64,000 bases of DNA from assembly GCA_963924555.1 (NCBI GenBank), contig OZ004582.1:7192001-7256000 (forward strand), written 5' to 3'. Position 1 is the first letter of the stretch. Each line of letters begins with the position of its first letter. Below are positions 18,713 to 31,137 of the stretch, piece after piece. This stretch comes from Crambe crambe. Its lineage: Eukaryota > Porifera > Demospongiae > Poecilosclerida > Crambeidae. The position numbers and the translations under genes were made by a program. The notes beneath the pieces were generated by a model that saw only the letters and a program-made list of their open reading frames with translations, made no database searches and was not told where the DNA came from.

Positions 18713-21700
18713 ATGGCTAGTTATAATGGCGAAAATCGAATAAAAGTGCGTGTATTAGTTCGTACTAGACCAACAGCCAAGTTTGCTCATGATGTAATTA
18801 AAATAGAAAAGGATAACAAGGTTTGTGAGAAATTCGTTAATTGTTCATGAGTTGGGGCCAGTCAATTTTCCCATTATCGGGAGGTTCATTCCTATAGTTA
18901 AGCTATATTATTGGGAGGGTTCTCAATAGGTTGCTAGCCTATAATTGCATTCATTACATGTTTACTCTGCAGACAATGAGCATTCATCTTCCAAAAAACA
19001 CTCAGTCAGACCAGCTACGAGACTTCATCAATAACCAGCAACTGGACTGGTCCTTTAAAGTGGATAAGGTATTTATAACAGCAGAGTCAATCAAAATGCT
19101 TTAGAACCTAGCTATGCAAAGAAAGCGAGTCTCTCCTCCCCATTTCATGCTCTGAGCCTAGTCTCGTGAACCAGACCCTATACGCGAAAAAGCGGAAGGG
19201 TCTGGCTATACCAGTTTTGTTGCAGAGGAATTTGATTACACGCCCACAAACTTATGAATATCATTACTAATAACATGCGTGCGTAAAGCGCTCTCTTCTT
19301 GGTTTCTCTTCAGGCGGTAAGTCGAGTGAAGCTGCTATCGCTAACCTGATATCACGAGACTTCTCCATCAATGTAGTTCAACTGCTAGATCCTGTGACTG
19401 TGATAAATAATTTGCAAAGCCAGTCGCATTTTTTAATAATCTTTATGTGAGCACGTGATTCTCCATAAGCAATACATGTAAAGTATTATCGTTCAAATTC
19501 CTGGGGAATGCAACAAAACTGGTATAGCACACTCACCAGACCCTTCCGCATTTTGCGCGTAGGGTCTGGTTCACGAGACTACTCTGAGCCTATTATGTGT
19601 CCTGAGAGCTGTTATCGTTATCCATTTTAGGTGTTGCAAGATGCTAGTCAAGAAGAAGTTTACTTGTACTCCACTAAGGACTTAGTTTCTCGTGTATTGG
19701 ATGGCTACAATGCCACAGTAATGGCCTTTGGACAGACAGGAGCTGGAAAGACATACACGATGACTGGCATGAATACCAGCTTTGGACTGAGAGGGATAAT
19801 TCCCAGAGCAGTGTCCCAGTTGTTTATGAATGCTGCAGAGCGACAGGAATATGATATTACTGTCCGGTAAACTATAGTCCATTATGCTTTGACTTTATAA
19901 TCTGCCAGTGGTCAATACACCACTAGCATCCTGATTAGATAGCAGCTGTCTTCACTAATAGAGGTGAATGTATGGTTTTTAGCTTGTCCACATTGAACAC
20001 TAAATATACTATACTAGATTCTTGACCACTCTTGAATCTCATACATAGTTTGTCTTACCTGGAGATCTATAATGACACCATCCACGATCTTCTCTCTACC
20101 TTGCCAGACAGTGGTGAGAAATGCATCAATCCCATGAATATAGAAACTCATGGTCCCATCATAACAGAAGTGAGTGTATCATAGCCACATACATACTATA
20201 GGGAGATATGCAAAGCATTATACATTTTTTTTGATGGGTGAAATAAGCATGAGTTTATAATAGCTACCCACTTGGTAGTGTAGAAATCATCAGCTTAATT
20301 TGATGCTCCAGAGGTACTGTTACTTCAGAATAAGCTTGTACAAAATGGGAATACCTTAATGTTTAGCTAAGTGCGTACATTCCATAGAGTAATTATTAGC
20401 ATCCAAAAGTGAGTGATACTGATATTCTAGGATAAGTCTGGATGCATTCATGTGAAGGGAGTAAGTGTCAAGTTGGCAAAAAATGAAGAAGATGCTCTAA
20501 ACATGTTCTTTGAGGTAAGAATTATGGCTGTGTATATTGTATGGTTTACAAGTTATCATTTGATTGCACAGGGAGAGATGAATCGTTCCATAGCTGAACA
20601 CTCCCTTAACTTGGTCTCATCTCGCTCTCACTGCATTTTCACTCTCCATGTGGAAAGTAGATCACACACTCACTCCACTGCCACCTACACTGTCTCTAAA
20701 CTGAACCTCATTGACCTGGCTGGATCAGAACGCCTCGGCAAAACAAATGTAAAATTATAGATGATATTCTGTAATTATTGTACTCTGCACTGCTAATACT
20801 GAGATTGTAGCTAGCTAGTGATTCTCTACTTCTCTGCTGCAGTCAGAGGGAAAAATCATGCGTGAGGCCATGTACATCAACAAATCCCTGACCTTCCTGG
20901 AGCAGGTGACAAGAGCTCTCACTGAGCGGAACCGGGACCACATTCCTTACCGTCAGTGCAAGCTGACTCACCTTCTGAAGGACGCCATTGGAGGAAACTG
21001 TTCTACTGTAATGATTGCCAATGTGTGGCCCGAAATGGAACATATTGAAGAAACAGTGAGTGTGTTGATCAGTTCAAAAACTAGTAACTATAGTGTGTAC
21101 ATGCTAACTATTATACCAATTGAAAATAAATAGTTGAACCATCTCAAATATGACATGCAAGGTCCAGCCATTCTAGCTATTGGCTTCAACTTATACATAT
21201 CATTCCTCTTAGCAAGTGAACTAAATCACTATCTGGGACTAGCTAAACTAGAGGAGGACTATGATTATCATAAGCTTAATATTATAATCAGAATCTGAAA
21301 CTTGTTTTGCTCATTTTTTTAATGTTGCATTAGACCCTGCAGTATCATTATCCCATAATCACATTCACATGTACGTATTATAAAATATGCAGCTTTCTAC
21401 TCTGAGGTTTTCTACTAGGATGATGCGTGTCTCCAATAATCCTAATAGAAATATCATGCAAGATGCAGAGGTTCGAAATTGATTAAGCTTGCTATAACTG
21501 TAGTCCTGTATAGCAATGTCATAATAGCTACAAGATTTACGTATGCAACAATGTGCAATGTGCATGATCAAAAAACTGAATTTTTATGCATAGTTATTAA
21601 TGAAAGAACATGAAGAAGAGATAAAGACACTTAGGATGGAGCTAGCTCTGCACGACACCATGGTGAGTCCAGGAGGTGGATCTCTTTAGGGAGGTCAAGA

Positions 21701-24185
21701 ATTGGTGCTGTTGGGGTGCCCTTATTTGGAAATATGATAGGCTGGATTACCATCACATCTGCATAACTAATAATACTGACCAACCTTTATTTTTCAGGTT
21801 GGCAAATCATCAGCTAGCTACATGCCTCTGTCAGAAGTTGAGTTGCAGGATATTGATCAACAGATCAGACTGTATGTTAATGGTATCGTCCCAGAACTTG
21901 AGGTAGGTAGATGTAACTAGTAGAAATGGTCCATTATTACTATGAACGTTCCTCAGATAAAAAGTGTTCGTCAAGTGAAAGAGATCTTTTCAAGATTCAA
22001 GCTCTTTCTTCTGTAAGTGCTTAGTGTAACCTCACCATCATGAAAGGTATTACCAATTCTACCTGTAGCTGCAGTTGCATGTACCTACATAGCTAGTTTA
22101 ATACAAGAGTTTAGTGCTAAGTTTCTAGAACAGGTATGGTGGCTTTATAAATTATTATACTATGTACACTTCTCTTGTTGTCTTAGCTCGCCAGATTTGC
22201 GTATAGTTCAGGATGTCAGTTCCATTGACGAGGGTACACGCACTCTCACAGAACCAGTCACTTCAAAGTCCAGGGCATCAACAGTCACTAAGACAAAGAA
22301 AGGTCAACATAAGGTACAGACTGACATATCTAGCTATCATCATTTTTCTGCATTCAATTATATGTTGTACTGGCTTCAATTTAGCTAATAGCTACCATTT
22401 ATTGCATGCAGAATGTATCTTCTGCTGGATCTGAAGTGGAAGTAGATGGTCCTCAGCAGTCCGAGAAAGTAGGAGAAAATGAAGGAGTAGGATTTGCAAT
22501 TGGAACCGTAAGAAAAACATTAGCCTCATTTCTACCCAGAAAAAAATTAATTAGAGATTTGTAATAGCTACCTGTGGCAGAACATCACCAATTGTTACAA
22601 GCTTAGTTTTGTTGCTGGTATTTACTTTTGTTCATAAAAATCGTACAGGCTCCACCTGAAGTTAAGCATAGTTCCTCACCAGTTTGCGCTGTCAAGAAAC
22701 TCAACAAATTCCCTGCATCTGTTGCCTTCAGCATCAAGAACAAGGAAACGACTGAAGACGACCACTCTTCCCTGCACTCTGGCTCTGAGGAACGTTCACA
22801 GACCCCACCTCCCAAGGAGGAAGAATTTGAGAAATTCAAGAAAGGGAGGGGACTGAAGATAAATGAAATTTTCCTCAGCAATAAAGGTGAGAAGCATAGC
22901 TACATTTCAAGCAATTTCAGAGGTAATCTACTCTTGTCCAGCTACAGACTCAATACTTTGAACTAAGTGGACCCTATACAACCCTTTAAGAATAAAATAT
23001 CTGGTCCCTTCATTAAGAGGTTCACTTGCTGTAATCTTATTGTAAATTTCAATAGAGCAATTACAGAAGAAGAAGAAAGAGTGTACTGAGCTGGCATCTG
23101 AAATCAATAGACTAAAAAGAAATATTGACAAGGTAGCTAATGTTTGTGCTGGGGTATAAGGATATTTATTATGGATGTATGTAGGAGCGTGAATATTTGA
23201 ATAAACGCAAGAGTGAACGAGAGGCAGAGAACATTTTACCTCTCACCACAGATACAGGAGAGTTGATTCTTGATGAAGGAGAGTTCGCTGCATTGACTCA
23301 TCTCAAACAGGTTTTTGGCTACTGTATAGCTAGGTTCTCAACACCAGAAGTTTATGTGCATAGCTAGCTGCTATAGGGCATCATGTGTATGGTGCAGTGT
23401 AAGAGAGCATGTTAGCTACATTGAGAGCATGTCCCAAAACTGGCAGTAAGGATATGGTGCCAAGATTAAAATGACGATGTTTATGTTTTACATGCATTGA
23501 TTATTTTCTGTACTTATAGCTTAAATGTGAGTACCGTGAAAAGTACCAGAGTCTCCAAGTGGCTCAGGCATGCCTCAAAACTCTCAACCAATACGTAGAG
23601 AAATCTCGCTCCAAGCTCCTCACTGAGTTCAATGAATGGTACAGAATCTGTTACATTGGAGCAGAGACCATGGATGACACAGAAGAGGATGTTGAAACTT
23701 CTAGAAAGGTAGCTGTATAGCTAGCTGGCTATCTACATTATTTTCTCATGTACTTGCATTATTTTCTAATGTAATCATTTCTGCCTGTATAATTTTGCAG
23801 AATGTTGAAAGTGAATTTGAGAAATTTGATAGACTTCAGAATACCTTGCTGAATAAGGATCCTTCTACAGCTGCATTCTACAATGCTCAGCTAAGAACAG
23901 AGAGAAGAGTAAGTAGCCAATAGTAGATTTGTGCAGTATCCAGGTTATGCCTGTATAAGGGAAAATGATCTCGCTGAAACATAGCTATCTAACTATAAAC
24001 AAGGCATCCTCTAGCCAGTTTTAAAATCATTAGCTAGTGTTGTAGTAGCTCTGTAGCTAGGACGTAAAGTATGTTTTATGTGTTTTTTATGACTATAGTT
24101 TTACTCTCTAAAGCAACAACGAAGACATGGAGAGTCGGTGGCTACAGTGAAGAATAAACCCCCAGGAATCATGACATTTACTTAG
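18713..24185 (+). CDS. KIF9: Kinesin-9 family motor, KIF9 orthologue (19 exons, 796 aa)
   Basis: Nineteen exons with consistent GT-AG borders (first 18713-18820, last 24099-24185) sum to 797 codons including the stop, close to human KIF9 (about 790 aa). The motor domain shows VRVLVRTRP at the N-terminus, the P-loop GQTGAGKT (residues 102-109), SYLEIYND, switch I NLVSSRSH, switch [10 protein letters not shown], then [11 protein letters not shown] and [19 protein letters not shown]. After the motor come a short coiled coil and the kinesin-9 signature region [15 protein letters not shown], then further coiled coil rich in K/E. Kinesin-9 motors act in motile cilia on the axonemal central apparatus. 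A polyadenylation-like AATAAA follows the stop at about 24205. A 423-bp MITE sits in intron 2. Confidence 0.92.
19159..19581. mobile_element. Foldback MITE with 9-bp target duplication in KIF9 intron 2
   Basis: It starts TAGTCTCGTGAACCAGACCC and ends with GGGTCTGGTTCACGAGACTA. The arms are at least 70 bp, including CAACAAAACTGGTATA pairing with TATACCAGTTTTGTTG. The perfect 9-bp direct repeat CTCTGAGCC flanks it (19150-19158, 19582-19590). There is no coding capacity. A 9-bp duplication and long arms suggest a Mutator-like (MULE) derivative. Confidence 0.8.
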
Positions 24186-24283
24186 TATAGGGTCGTTAAA
24201 AAAATAAACGATACTAAGTCATATAGTATCACTGTACTTATTATGGTATTTGAAATAGCGATCATTACCTATTTTATAGAACA

Positions 24284-26898
24284 ATGGCTTCACAATCACA
24301 GTTTAAAGAGTTGAGCTACGGCTCTGTTGAGATCTACATCGATGATATTCTTGGCATTGGCGCGTATGGAAAGGTCTGCAGGGCCAAGTGTGGTCAGTTA
24401 CCTTGTGCTGCCAAGCTTCTCCACGAAACTCTCTTCCAGGACAATGACCCAGGGACCCACAACCTGACCATGAAGTTCCTGCAAGAGTGCCGGTTCCTTA
24501 TCTCCATAAAACATCCAAATATTGTGCAGTGTCTAGGCACTATCAGAGACCCTGAATCGAAAAGGCCAGTTCTACTGATGGAGCTGATGGACGAGAGTCT
24601 GACCAAATTCTTAGAGAAATCCACCACTTTTGTCCCTTACCATATCCAAATCAACATTTGTTACGATGTGGCACTCGCCCTAGCTTACCTCCACTCCAAT
24701 GGCATCATCCACCGAGACCTCTCCAGCAACAATGTTCTGCTGATCAGTGCTGGTGGCAGAGCAAAGGTTACTGACTTTGGGATGTCCAAGTTTGTGGACA
24801 TGAACCCTCGCATGACCCCACTGACCCAGTGTCCAGGAACCTCAGCCTACATGCCTCCAGAGGCACTGACAGCACCACCTCGCTACTCCAGTAAAACGGA
24901 CTGCTTCTCTCTCGGAGTGCTCGCTGTACAGGTGGAAACAAGGAATTTCCCTGACCCTGGAGATGCCACAACTGTGATAAAAGATGCAAGATTCCCAACA
25001 GGACGTGCTTTATTATTTATTCCAGAAGCTGATCGCCGAAAGAAGGATATCGACTTGATAGCACCTGATCACCCCCTTCTGCCCGTCATCTTTCAATGTA
25101 TCAAGGACGAGGAGGGGGAAAGACCATTGGCCGATGAGCTGTGTGAGCGACTAGCCTCACTGAACAGGGAGTCAAGGTACACACACAGTGTGGAACAGAC
25201 TAGGGACCAGACCTCACGAGCACAGACACTGCAACTGCAGTTGGAGAGAAAAGATGAAGAGCATCAACAAGAATTAGCCTCAAAAGAAAGAGGGTTGGAG
25301 AAGAAAAATGAAGAACATCAACAAGAGTTAGCCTCGAAAGAAAGAGAGTTAGAAAGGAAAGAAAATGAAAATCAGAGGAGGTTAGATGAAAAGCGTCGAG
25401 AGTTGGCCAGAAAAGAACAAGAATGTCGTGATATACGAGAGCAGTCCAGAGTAAGAGAGAGTGAACTGACTGCAAAATTTGATCGTGAGCTGAAACTTTT
25501 AGAAGAACGACACAACAAGGAATTGGATGAAGCCAAGAAGGAAGCAGTTCACACTCATAAAGATAACACACAGCAACAAGTTCCTAGCAAATTGAAAAAT
25601 CAGCCACTGGAGGGAAAACCCAAGAATGTTCCTGTGAGTAACTACTATTGGGGACACCAATAATAGTTAGACTGGCCCAATGCCCAACCAAGACTCCCTA
25701 TGATTTACTATGCACTGTGGAACCTCTATACAATTAAAGGACAAAAAACTGGGTTGTCCTAAGTGTGTCCATGTTCCACTGTAATGGTCTTAGTGCGGTT
25801 CTAAGACATACCCTCCCACCACTAGGGATACTGATGATGTGGGGGTGGGGCACATCCTCCTATTCTGATGTGGTGTAAGGAATGCATTGATATGGTCACA
25901 TTTTTGACACCTCCAGTCTTCACCCCTTTACTTGAACATTAACAACTTCAGTATTCTCTCTTGTTTTACAGACACCTGACAAACAAAAGGGACGCAAACA
26001 AGTGTCAGCTAATCCAGCGAAACTATCATGGAGGAAAGGAAAACACCCACCAGAAACTCTATCATCAGTACAAGGAGCAGCTGTGGTCCATGGAAACACT
26101 GCATTCTTCTCTTATAACTTTAATGTATATTCATGCAATATACTTGAAGATGAGTGGACAGAGCTACAACAATGTGAATATCAAGAGACCAGTCTGGCAA
26201 TTGTTCACAACACCCTTACAACTGTTGGGGGATGCACTAGTGATCTCACACCAACCAATACCCTCCTCAGTCTCTCACAGAGTGGTTTAGGATGGATATG
26301 GAGAAAATGGAAATGGGGAAAGGGATTGCCACAAATGACAACAAAACGAATCCTTCCAGCTACTGTCACCATCACCACCCACCTGGTTGTAGCAGCAGGA
26401 AGAAAGGAATATTATAGTTGCCTATCTACAGTGGAAGTATTGGATACAGAGACTCTCCAATGGTCCATGGCAAGTAGTTTACCTCAAGACGTTGTGTATC
26501 CTAAAGTGACATTATGCAGTGGATATGTTTATCTCTCTGGTAATAGCACTGTATTCTCTTGCTCTGTGGAAGGACTCCTCCAGTCCTGCCAAATGCATCC
26601 CCACAAGCCTACCTCCATCAACAGCAGTAAGAGTGGCTCTATATGGACTAGACAAGCAGACATTCCTGTAGATTTTGGATCCAGTCTAGCAACACTAGGA
26701 GAACATGTACTAGCTATAGGAGGACAGAATTCCTTTGAACCAACAGCAAACATTCACTGTTATGACAGAGCCACTGATTCATGGAGTGTCATAGGAGAGA
26801 TGCCCACCCCACAATCACATCCTCTAGTTGCAGTCTTCCCCAGCAATGAACTGGTGGTAGTGGAAGACACTACTGAGATAGGGAAATCGGTGGCATGA
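24284..26898 (+). CDS. Protein kinase - coiled coil - Kelch protein, copy A (758 aa)
   Basis: Two exons, 24284-25633 and 25972-26898, joined in phase 0 by a GT-AG intron. Residues 15 to about 290 are a protein kinase. It has glycine loop GIGAYGKV (24-31), Lys44 in CAAKLL, Glu68, HRDLSSNN (Asp145), DFG (164-166) and the PGTSAYMPPEAL segment, so all catalytic residues are present. HRDLSSNNVLL and the overall pattern suggest a TKL-like kinase. Residues about 310-430 are a charged coiled coil built from an 18-residue repeat with EEHQQELASKERELE. The second exon encodes Kelch-like repeats (TLTTVGG, HLVVAAG, VYLSG, HVLAIGG, ELVVVED). No signal peptide is seen, so it is probably cytosolic. It starts 98 bp after the KIF9 stop. 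Substrate and pathway are unknown. Three related copies lie in the window. Confidence 0.88.
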
Positions 26899-28148
26899 CA
26901 TGCCATTATCATGTGCACCACTACCAACATCATCCTCTAACTTAAAATTGAATTTCTTTCCCCTTTTGATAAAGAGACCTTTATTGTACTGTATCATTCC
27001 ATAATGTGTTTTGTGTGTGTATTGTGCATTGTGCATTGTTATTATGAAAAGTTATGCCATCATGACTGCCCCAGCTCTGGTGGCCTTGAGTTCTACACCA
27101 GCTCCAGCAAAACCAGTGCCTCCCTGCATGCATAGGAAATAATAGAACCATTGCATCATTCACAATGACAAAGAGGGCAAAATTCTGAGAGTACAAGTGG
27201 AACCTTTACTAAAGGACTGACCTCCCAATAGAAGAAACCATAAAAATCATTTCATAGTGCTGAGACTTTTAAAAGATTCTAGTATCCCTACGACAACCAT
27301 GAAGGTGTGGTCCTTTATCAGAAATATGTCCCACTACTAAAATATCTCCTCTAATAAGGGATGTTTATTAATGAGGAGAGGATGCGTTACATAGCCAAAT
27401 GCCCCAATAATGTGAGGTGAGCTCACACTGACGATAGTGATGATGTCAATGTCTTTGAGTTTCTGTCCAGAGACGGGGCACACCATGCCATTCGTACGAA
27501 TCACCTTCTCCACACACTCCATGGTCACCATGTCACCCCTGCAGGCAGGCACACAGGGGGGAAAATAATAATGACAAAGACCAGGCTTATGATACTGTTA
27601 TATACACATACGTGGGTTTCAACACAGCACAAGGGATGGAGTTCCCAGAGTGTCCCTAGTGATGGGGCACATATAGCGAGCATTCTTCACAATGGTGGAC
27701 ATCTTCTAATGGGAGTGAACTTGACAAAAATGAGGTCCTAGTGGGAAAAGGAAATACACTGTTCTTTAAATGAGGAGGGATATTCCCTTTATAACTAGAG
27801 TCCGTTAGATAGTGAATGGTCCTTTGACCTATATATTTTATGACAGCTAGTGTGGCATACCTTAATTTTGAGTTGCTTTCCACTCATGGGACAGTATGTC
27901 TTGTTATCCTGGGAGGAGGAGGGGGTGGGGATGTAGTGAATGATACAGTAACATCGTATGTACTTGTATCATTCACTGGTGGGACTAAAAGTTATTATAC
28001 TCACTGGTTTCTTGACTTCTGTTGGTTTTGCATCAGGAGTGAGAGAGGGTATCCAAATTAGTTTTGGTACTTCAACACTTGAACTCTGACCTTTACCAGA
28101 AGGAGTGGAATGTTCTCCTATGTGGACGTACATTTACATTACAACTAT

Positions 28149-28180
<32 letters not shown>

Positions 28181-28181
28181 C
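28149..28181. repeat. (CAA)n microsatellite
   Basis: Eleven CAA units in a NOSIP pseudogene intron. The equivalent intron of the intact copy has only four such units near 36350. Confidence 0.9.
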
Positions 28182-28477
28182 TACATGCTTATCATAAAAG
28201 TTATTCTTGACACTCATGTGACTTCCTTACTTGTGCCTATGTGGATGGATATTCACTCACCAGAGACACTGCCAGTCCACCCAGCTGTAAATGGGTACCT
28301 CGGCAGCAGCCATATGATTTGCATATATATGTATGTATGCACATGTATATCCATCCTTCAGTGATGAAGGAGGGGCTGTTAGATGAGAGAGAATGCTCTT
28401 CTCTGTGTTTGAGGTCAGAGGGGGAAAATCATACAAGAACAATGTCTGTACAGGTAGAGAGAGATGGGTATTGATCA

Positions 28478-28630
28478 TAGCCTCCAGGCCTTCCTCTCAT
28501 TTGTAATCTCTCACTGAAGAAAAAGGTAACGTTTTTCTTCTTCTTCTACTACTCTTTCTCCCATAAGGTACTTTACCTTTTCCTCAGTGTGAGACTACAA
28601 ATGAGAGAGGAAGGCTTGGGAACGAGGCTA
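28478..28630. mobile_element. Foldback MITE with perfect 9-bp target duplication
   Basis: The arms TAGCCTCCAGGCCTTCCTCT and AGAGGAAGGCTTGGGAACGA-GGCTA fold back on each other. Perfect flanking repeats TATTGATCA lie at 28469-28477 and 28631-28639. It is 153 bp with no coding capacity. A close relative is at 29291-29450. Confidence 0.85.
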
Positions 28631-29290
28631 TATTGATCACTGGTAAATTTCAACAATTTAACTAGATGCCTGACCACTGAACAGGATCTCTAATGATACT
28701 GATCTTTTTCCTAAAATTATGATAATTATTTAAACATTAACACTATTCTGGGAGAATAGTAGACACAATATTATTATAATATCAAACCTCATGCCTTTTC
28801 TTCTGTTTTTCATACTCCTTCATCCTGCGGGCATCTGCAATAAGCATTAAATTGCATTTGACAGGGTTTGACTGTATAAAGTTAACTCACTGTCTTGGTG
28901 CACCCAGGCCGAACCTTTTTAAGGAGGATGTTTGATCTGCTCTCTTCTGATGGAGGATGCATTCTAGGATTGCCTCTTTGTCATGGATGATAAGAAACAC
29001 ACATCAGAGGATGAGTTCATAAGCAAGTTTTGGTCAGACATTCCATACCCTATACGATACTGGAATTTCGTTTTGGACTAACAGCTAATAAGATCTGATG
29101 TAAAAAAAAGTGTGTTTATTAAATGAAGCACCTATCAACCCACAGAGTGGTATTATCAATACCTTGATTGAGTCTAACAGTTCTGGTACCATACTCACCA
29201 GTAGCTAAAAAGGAGATGAAAAAAAGCACACTAAAATAACTAGTTGGCTATTATAAGTGTGGCGTTAAATGGTGTTCAAAAATTCTAACT

Positions 29291-29450
29291 TAGCCTCGTC
29301 CCCAGGCCTTCCTCTCTCACAGCTAGTCTCTCACGAAGAAAAGGTAAAGTATTGCACGGGAGGAAAAGAAGAAGAAGAAGAAGAAGAATTTTTACCTTTT
29401 CTTCGTGAGAGACTATACCAGTGAGAGAGGAAGGCCTGGGGACGAGGCTA
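29291..29450. mobile_element. Foldback MITE with 9-bp target duplication
   Basis: Nearly perfect arms start TAGCCTCGTCCCCAGGCCTT and end in the inverse, with an (AAG)n loop in the centre. Flanks ATTCTAACT (29282-29290) and ATTCTAACC (29451-29459) differ by one base. Same family as 28478-28630. Confidence 0.85.
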
Positions 29451-29640
29451 ATTCTAACCTGTGTCCTTCTTCTTTACATGGTAGGAATATATGGCACAGG
29501 CAGTCAAGTTCTTTCCATGTCTAGTCATGGCATAAGTGGCTAAACAAAAACACAACAGAGATGATTTAGAATTTGACATGAGTCGTCAAATCACTGGACA
29601 ATTAGATGATCTTTACTCTAAAAGGGAGTGTCTTGTATTC

Positions 29641-31137
29641 AAGTGACAAAAAGTGTTCTTTAAATGATGAGGGATATCCCCTTAAGTAGAGTCCAAGTAG
29701 TAGTGTTTTTGTTTCTGTTTTTTGGTCTCATACAGCTAGTGAATCCTGCAGAAATACCCTTATAGCAAAGGCTTTTTGATAGAATAAATGCAGCAAGTAT
29801 TCTTCCAATGAGGAGGGAAATCCAGAATTAGTGAAAATGATTCACGCTGCAATTAAAGGGAGTACGGAGTGTCCTTTGACCTATATCTATGGCAGCATAC
29901 CTCAATTCTGAACAGTAAGTCTTGTTCTGCTTATTATTCTCAGCTAACATGATAAAAATTCAATAGAATTAGTTCTCATAAAATTAGCTTATGAAACAAA
30001 CCACCATAAGCTAATTTTATGAGAATTAATTCTATTGAGTAAGTCTTGTTATTCTGGGTAGCATGAAAATGAATGCTACAGTAGGAAATGACTATTGCTC
30101 ACTGGTCATGATCTGACATACCATTTTGAGTATATGGGTCAACCAAATTTAAACATTATTGGATGACCAGTTGTTTATGACCAATAAAATCATAGATCTG
30201 ATTATCTGAACACAGCTAATATAATCATAGACGCCTGACTTATTACACCACTGTCTAGGATCGCAATGGAAGGTCCTCTGCGTCCACAATACTGAGGACA
30301 TCTCGAGACTCTCCAGGGATGTCCAATATATACCAAGTGTCCCAAGATATACTTAGGACATCCAGCGGACATCCAGCAAGTGATAGGGCATCCCAGGATC
30401 ATCTATTCAACACTCACTTTAATCTTTAATAGTAGTCACCTGTCAGTAAGCAGGTCACTTACATTAAATTGGTGACAGGTCAAGATGAAAAAAAAACCAA
30501 AAACAAAAACAAAAAAAAAAACAACCAAGAGAGATATTGGAGGTTACTATGGACTTTTCCAACACTGATGACTGGGAGCAGATAGAAACATGCTATAAAG
30601 TGCAGATGAAAGTTCTCTAACTAGCAGTGAAGTTTCTTAGATTAAATTATTGTGGATAATTTATTATAGAGCCAAGAATAAAGGCACTCAAAAATTGGTG
30701 GGTTGGGGTAATTCTGAATAATTGTTGTGGCCACACAAAGCATAAAGCTGCTTAGCCTGCTTTTCCAAATTTTCATCCCTAGTGCCACCTTCAGAGGGCT
30801 AGATCAATCGCTCATCATTATCTGATTCTGCTGACTATCTCCAGTAAGTTTTAGGAAGTTCAAAATCAAGGGGCATTATTCAGAGTTAGCTAGCTTTAGT
30901 GAACAAGAAGCTTGATCTTCAAGAGTTGTTGCAGAGATAGAGCAATAGGAGTAGTTTATGTGTATCAAGTTTGAGCTTGAAACTCCTCTTCCTTTTGAAG
31001 TAACCTCAGGTATGTATTCAGAATTACCCTGACTTACCTTAGTATCTTTACTTGACGATCTTTTCCATGTTTCCAAAACATTATCACGTGATCATCTTTT
31101 GCGAGCGAGCCCCACCCCATTTTTTTACATACAGCTA
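29641..31137. other. Intergenic between units A and B, no gene recognised
   Basis: It contains a foldback at about 29945-30045 whose arms carry AATTCAATAGAATTAGTTCT, a second member of which lies at 38866-38946. A stretch at 30225-30410 has repeated GGACATCC/GGATGTCC-like words. An A-rich CAAAAAC stretch is at 30490-30530. No exon is supported. Confidence 0.5.
29945..30045. mobile_element. Short foldback element, AATTCAATAGAATTAG family
   Basis: TTCAATAGAATTAGTTCTCA and TAAAATTAGCTTATG pair with CATAAGCTAATTTTA and TGAGAATTAATTCTATTGA. The sequence CTCAGCTAACATGATAAAAA to its left is also present beside the second copy at 38866. Confidence 0.65.

Larger units (their letters stand above)
27052..29528 (-). 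pseudogene. NOSIP: NOSIP pseudogene (unit A)
   Basis: The minus strand carries recognisable NOSIP exons: the start exon at 29528 (MTRHGKNLTACAIYSYH), the MKEYEKQ exon at about 28795, the WIPSLTPDAKP exon, the CPMSGKQL exon, the exon with YMCPITRDTLG, the exon GDMVTMECVEKVI, and the last exon with GGTGFAGAGVELKA ending at 27052. Relative to the intact copy at 35327-37683 it has a 13-bp deletion after the TPI codons (about 27715), a 1-bp deletion in the same exon, loss of the DGYLY segment in the U-box exon (about 28985) and loss of much of the ESGDKVKTKP exon. The frame cannot be kept. Two MULE-like MITEs sit within its span. Confidence 0.85.
24284..29640. repeat. Segmental duplication unit A (kinase-Kelch + NOSIP)
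   Basis: The order kinase-Kelch (plus) then NOSIP (minus), with their intergenic DNA, is repeated at about 31138-37803. Similarity includes introns and the DNA upstream of NOSIP (AACAAAAACACAACAGAGA, then CGTCAAATCACT). The left limit is near the kinase start codon: KIF9 is present only before unit A. Confidence 0.8.

Noticed and set aside
31099-31137. Upstream start of kinase copy B (RASPTPFFYIQL extension)
   Set aside because: No ATG in the extension and all four copies share the MASQ start; the extension includes a pyrimidine-rich CAG-like stretch typical of non-coding leader.
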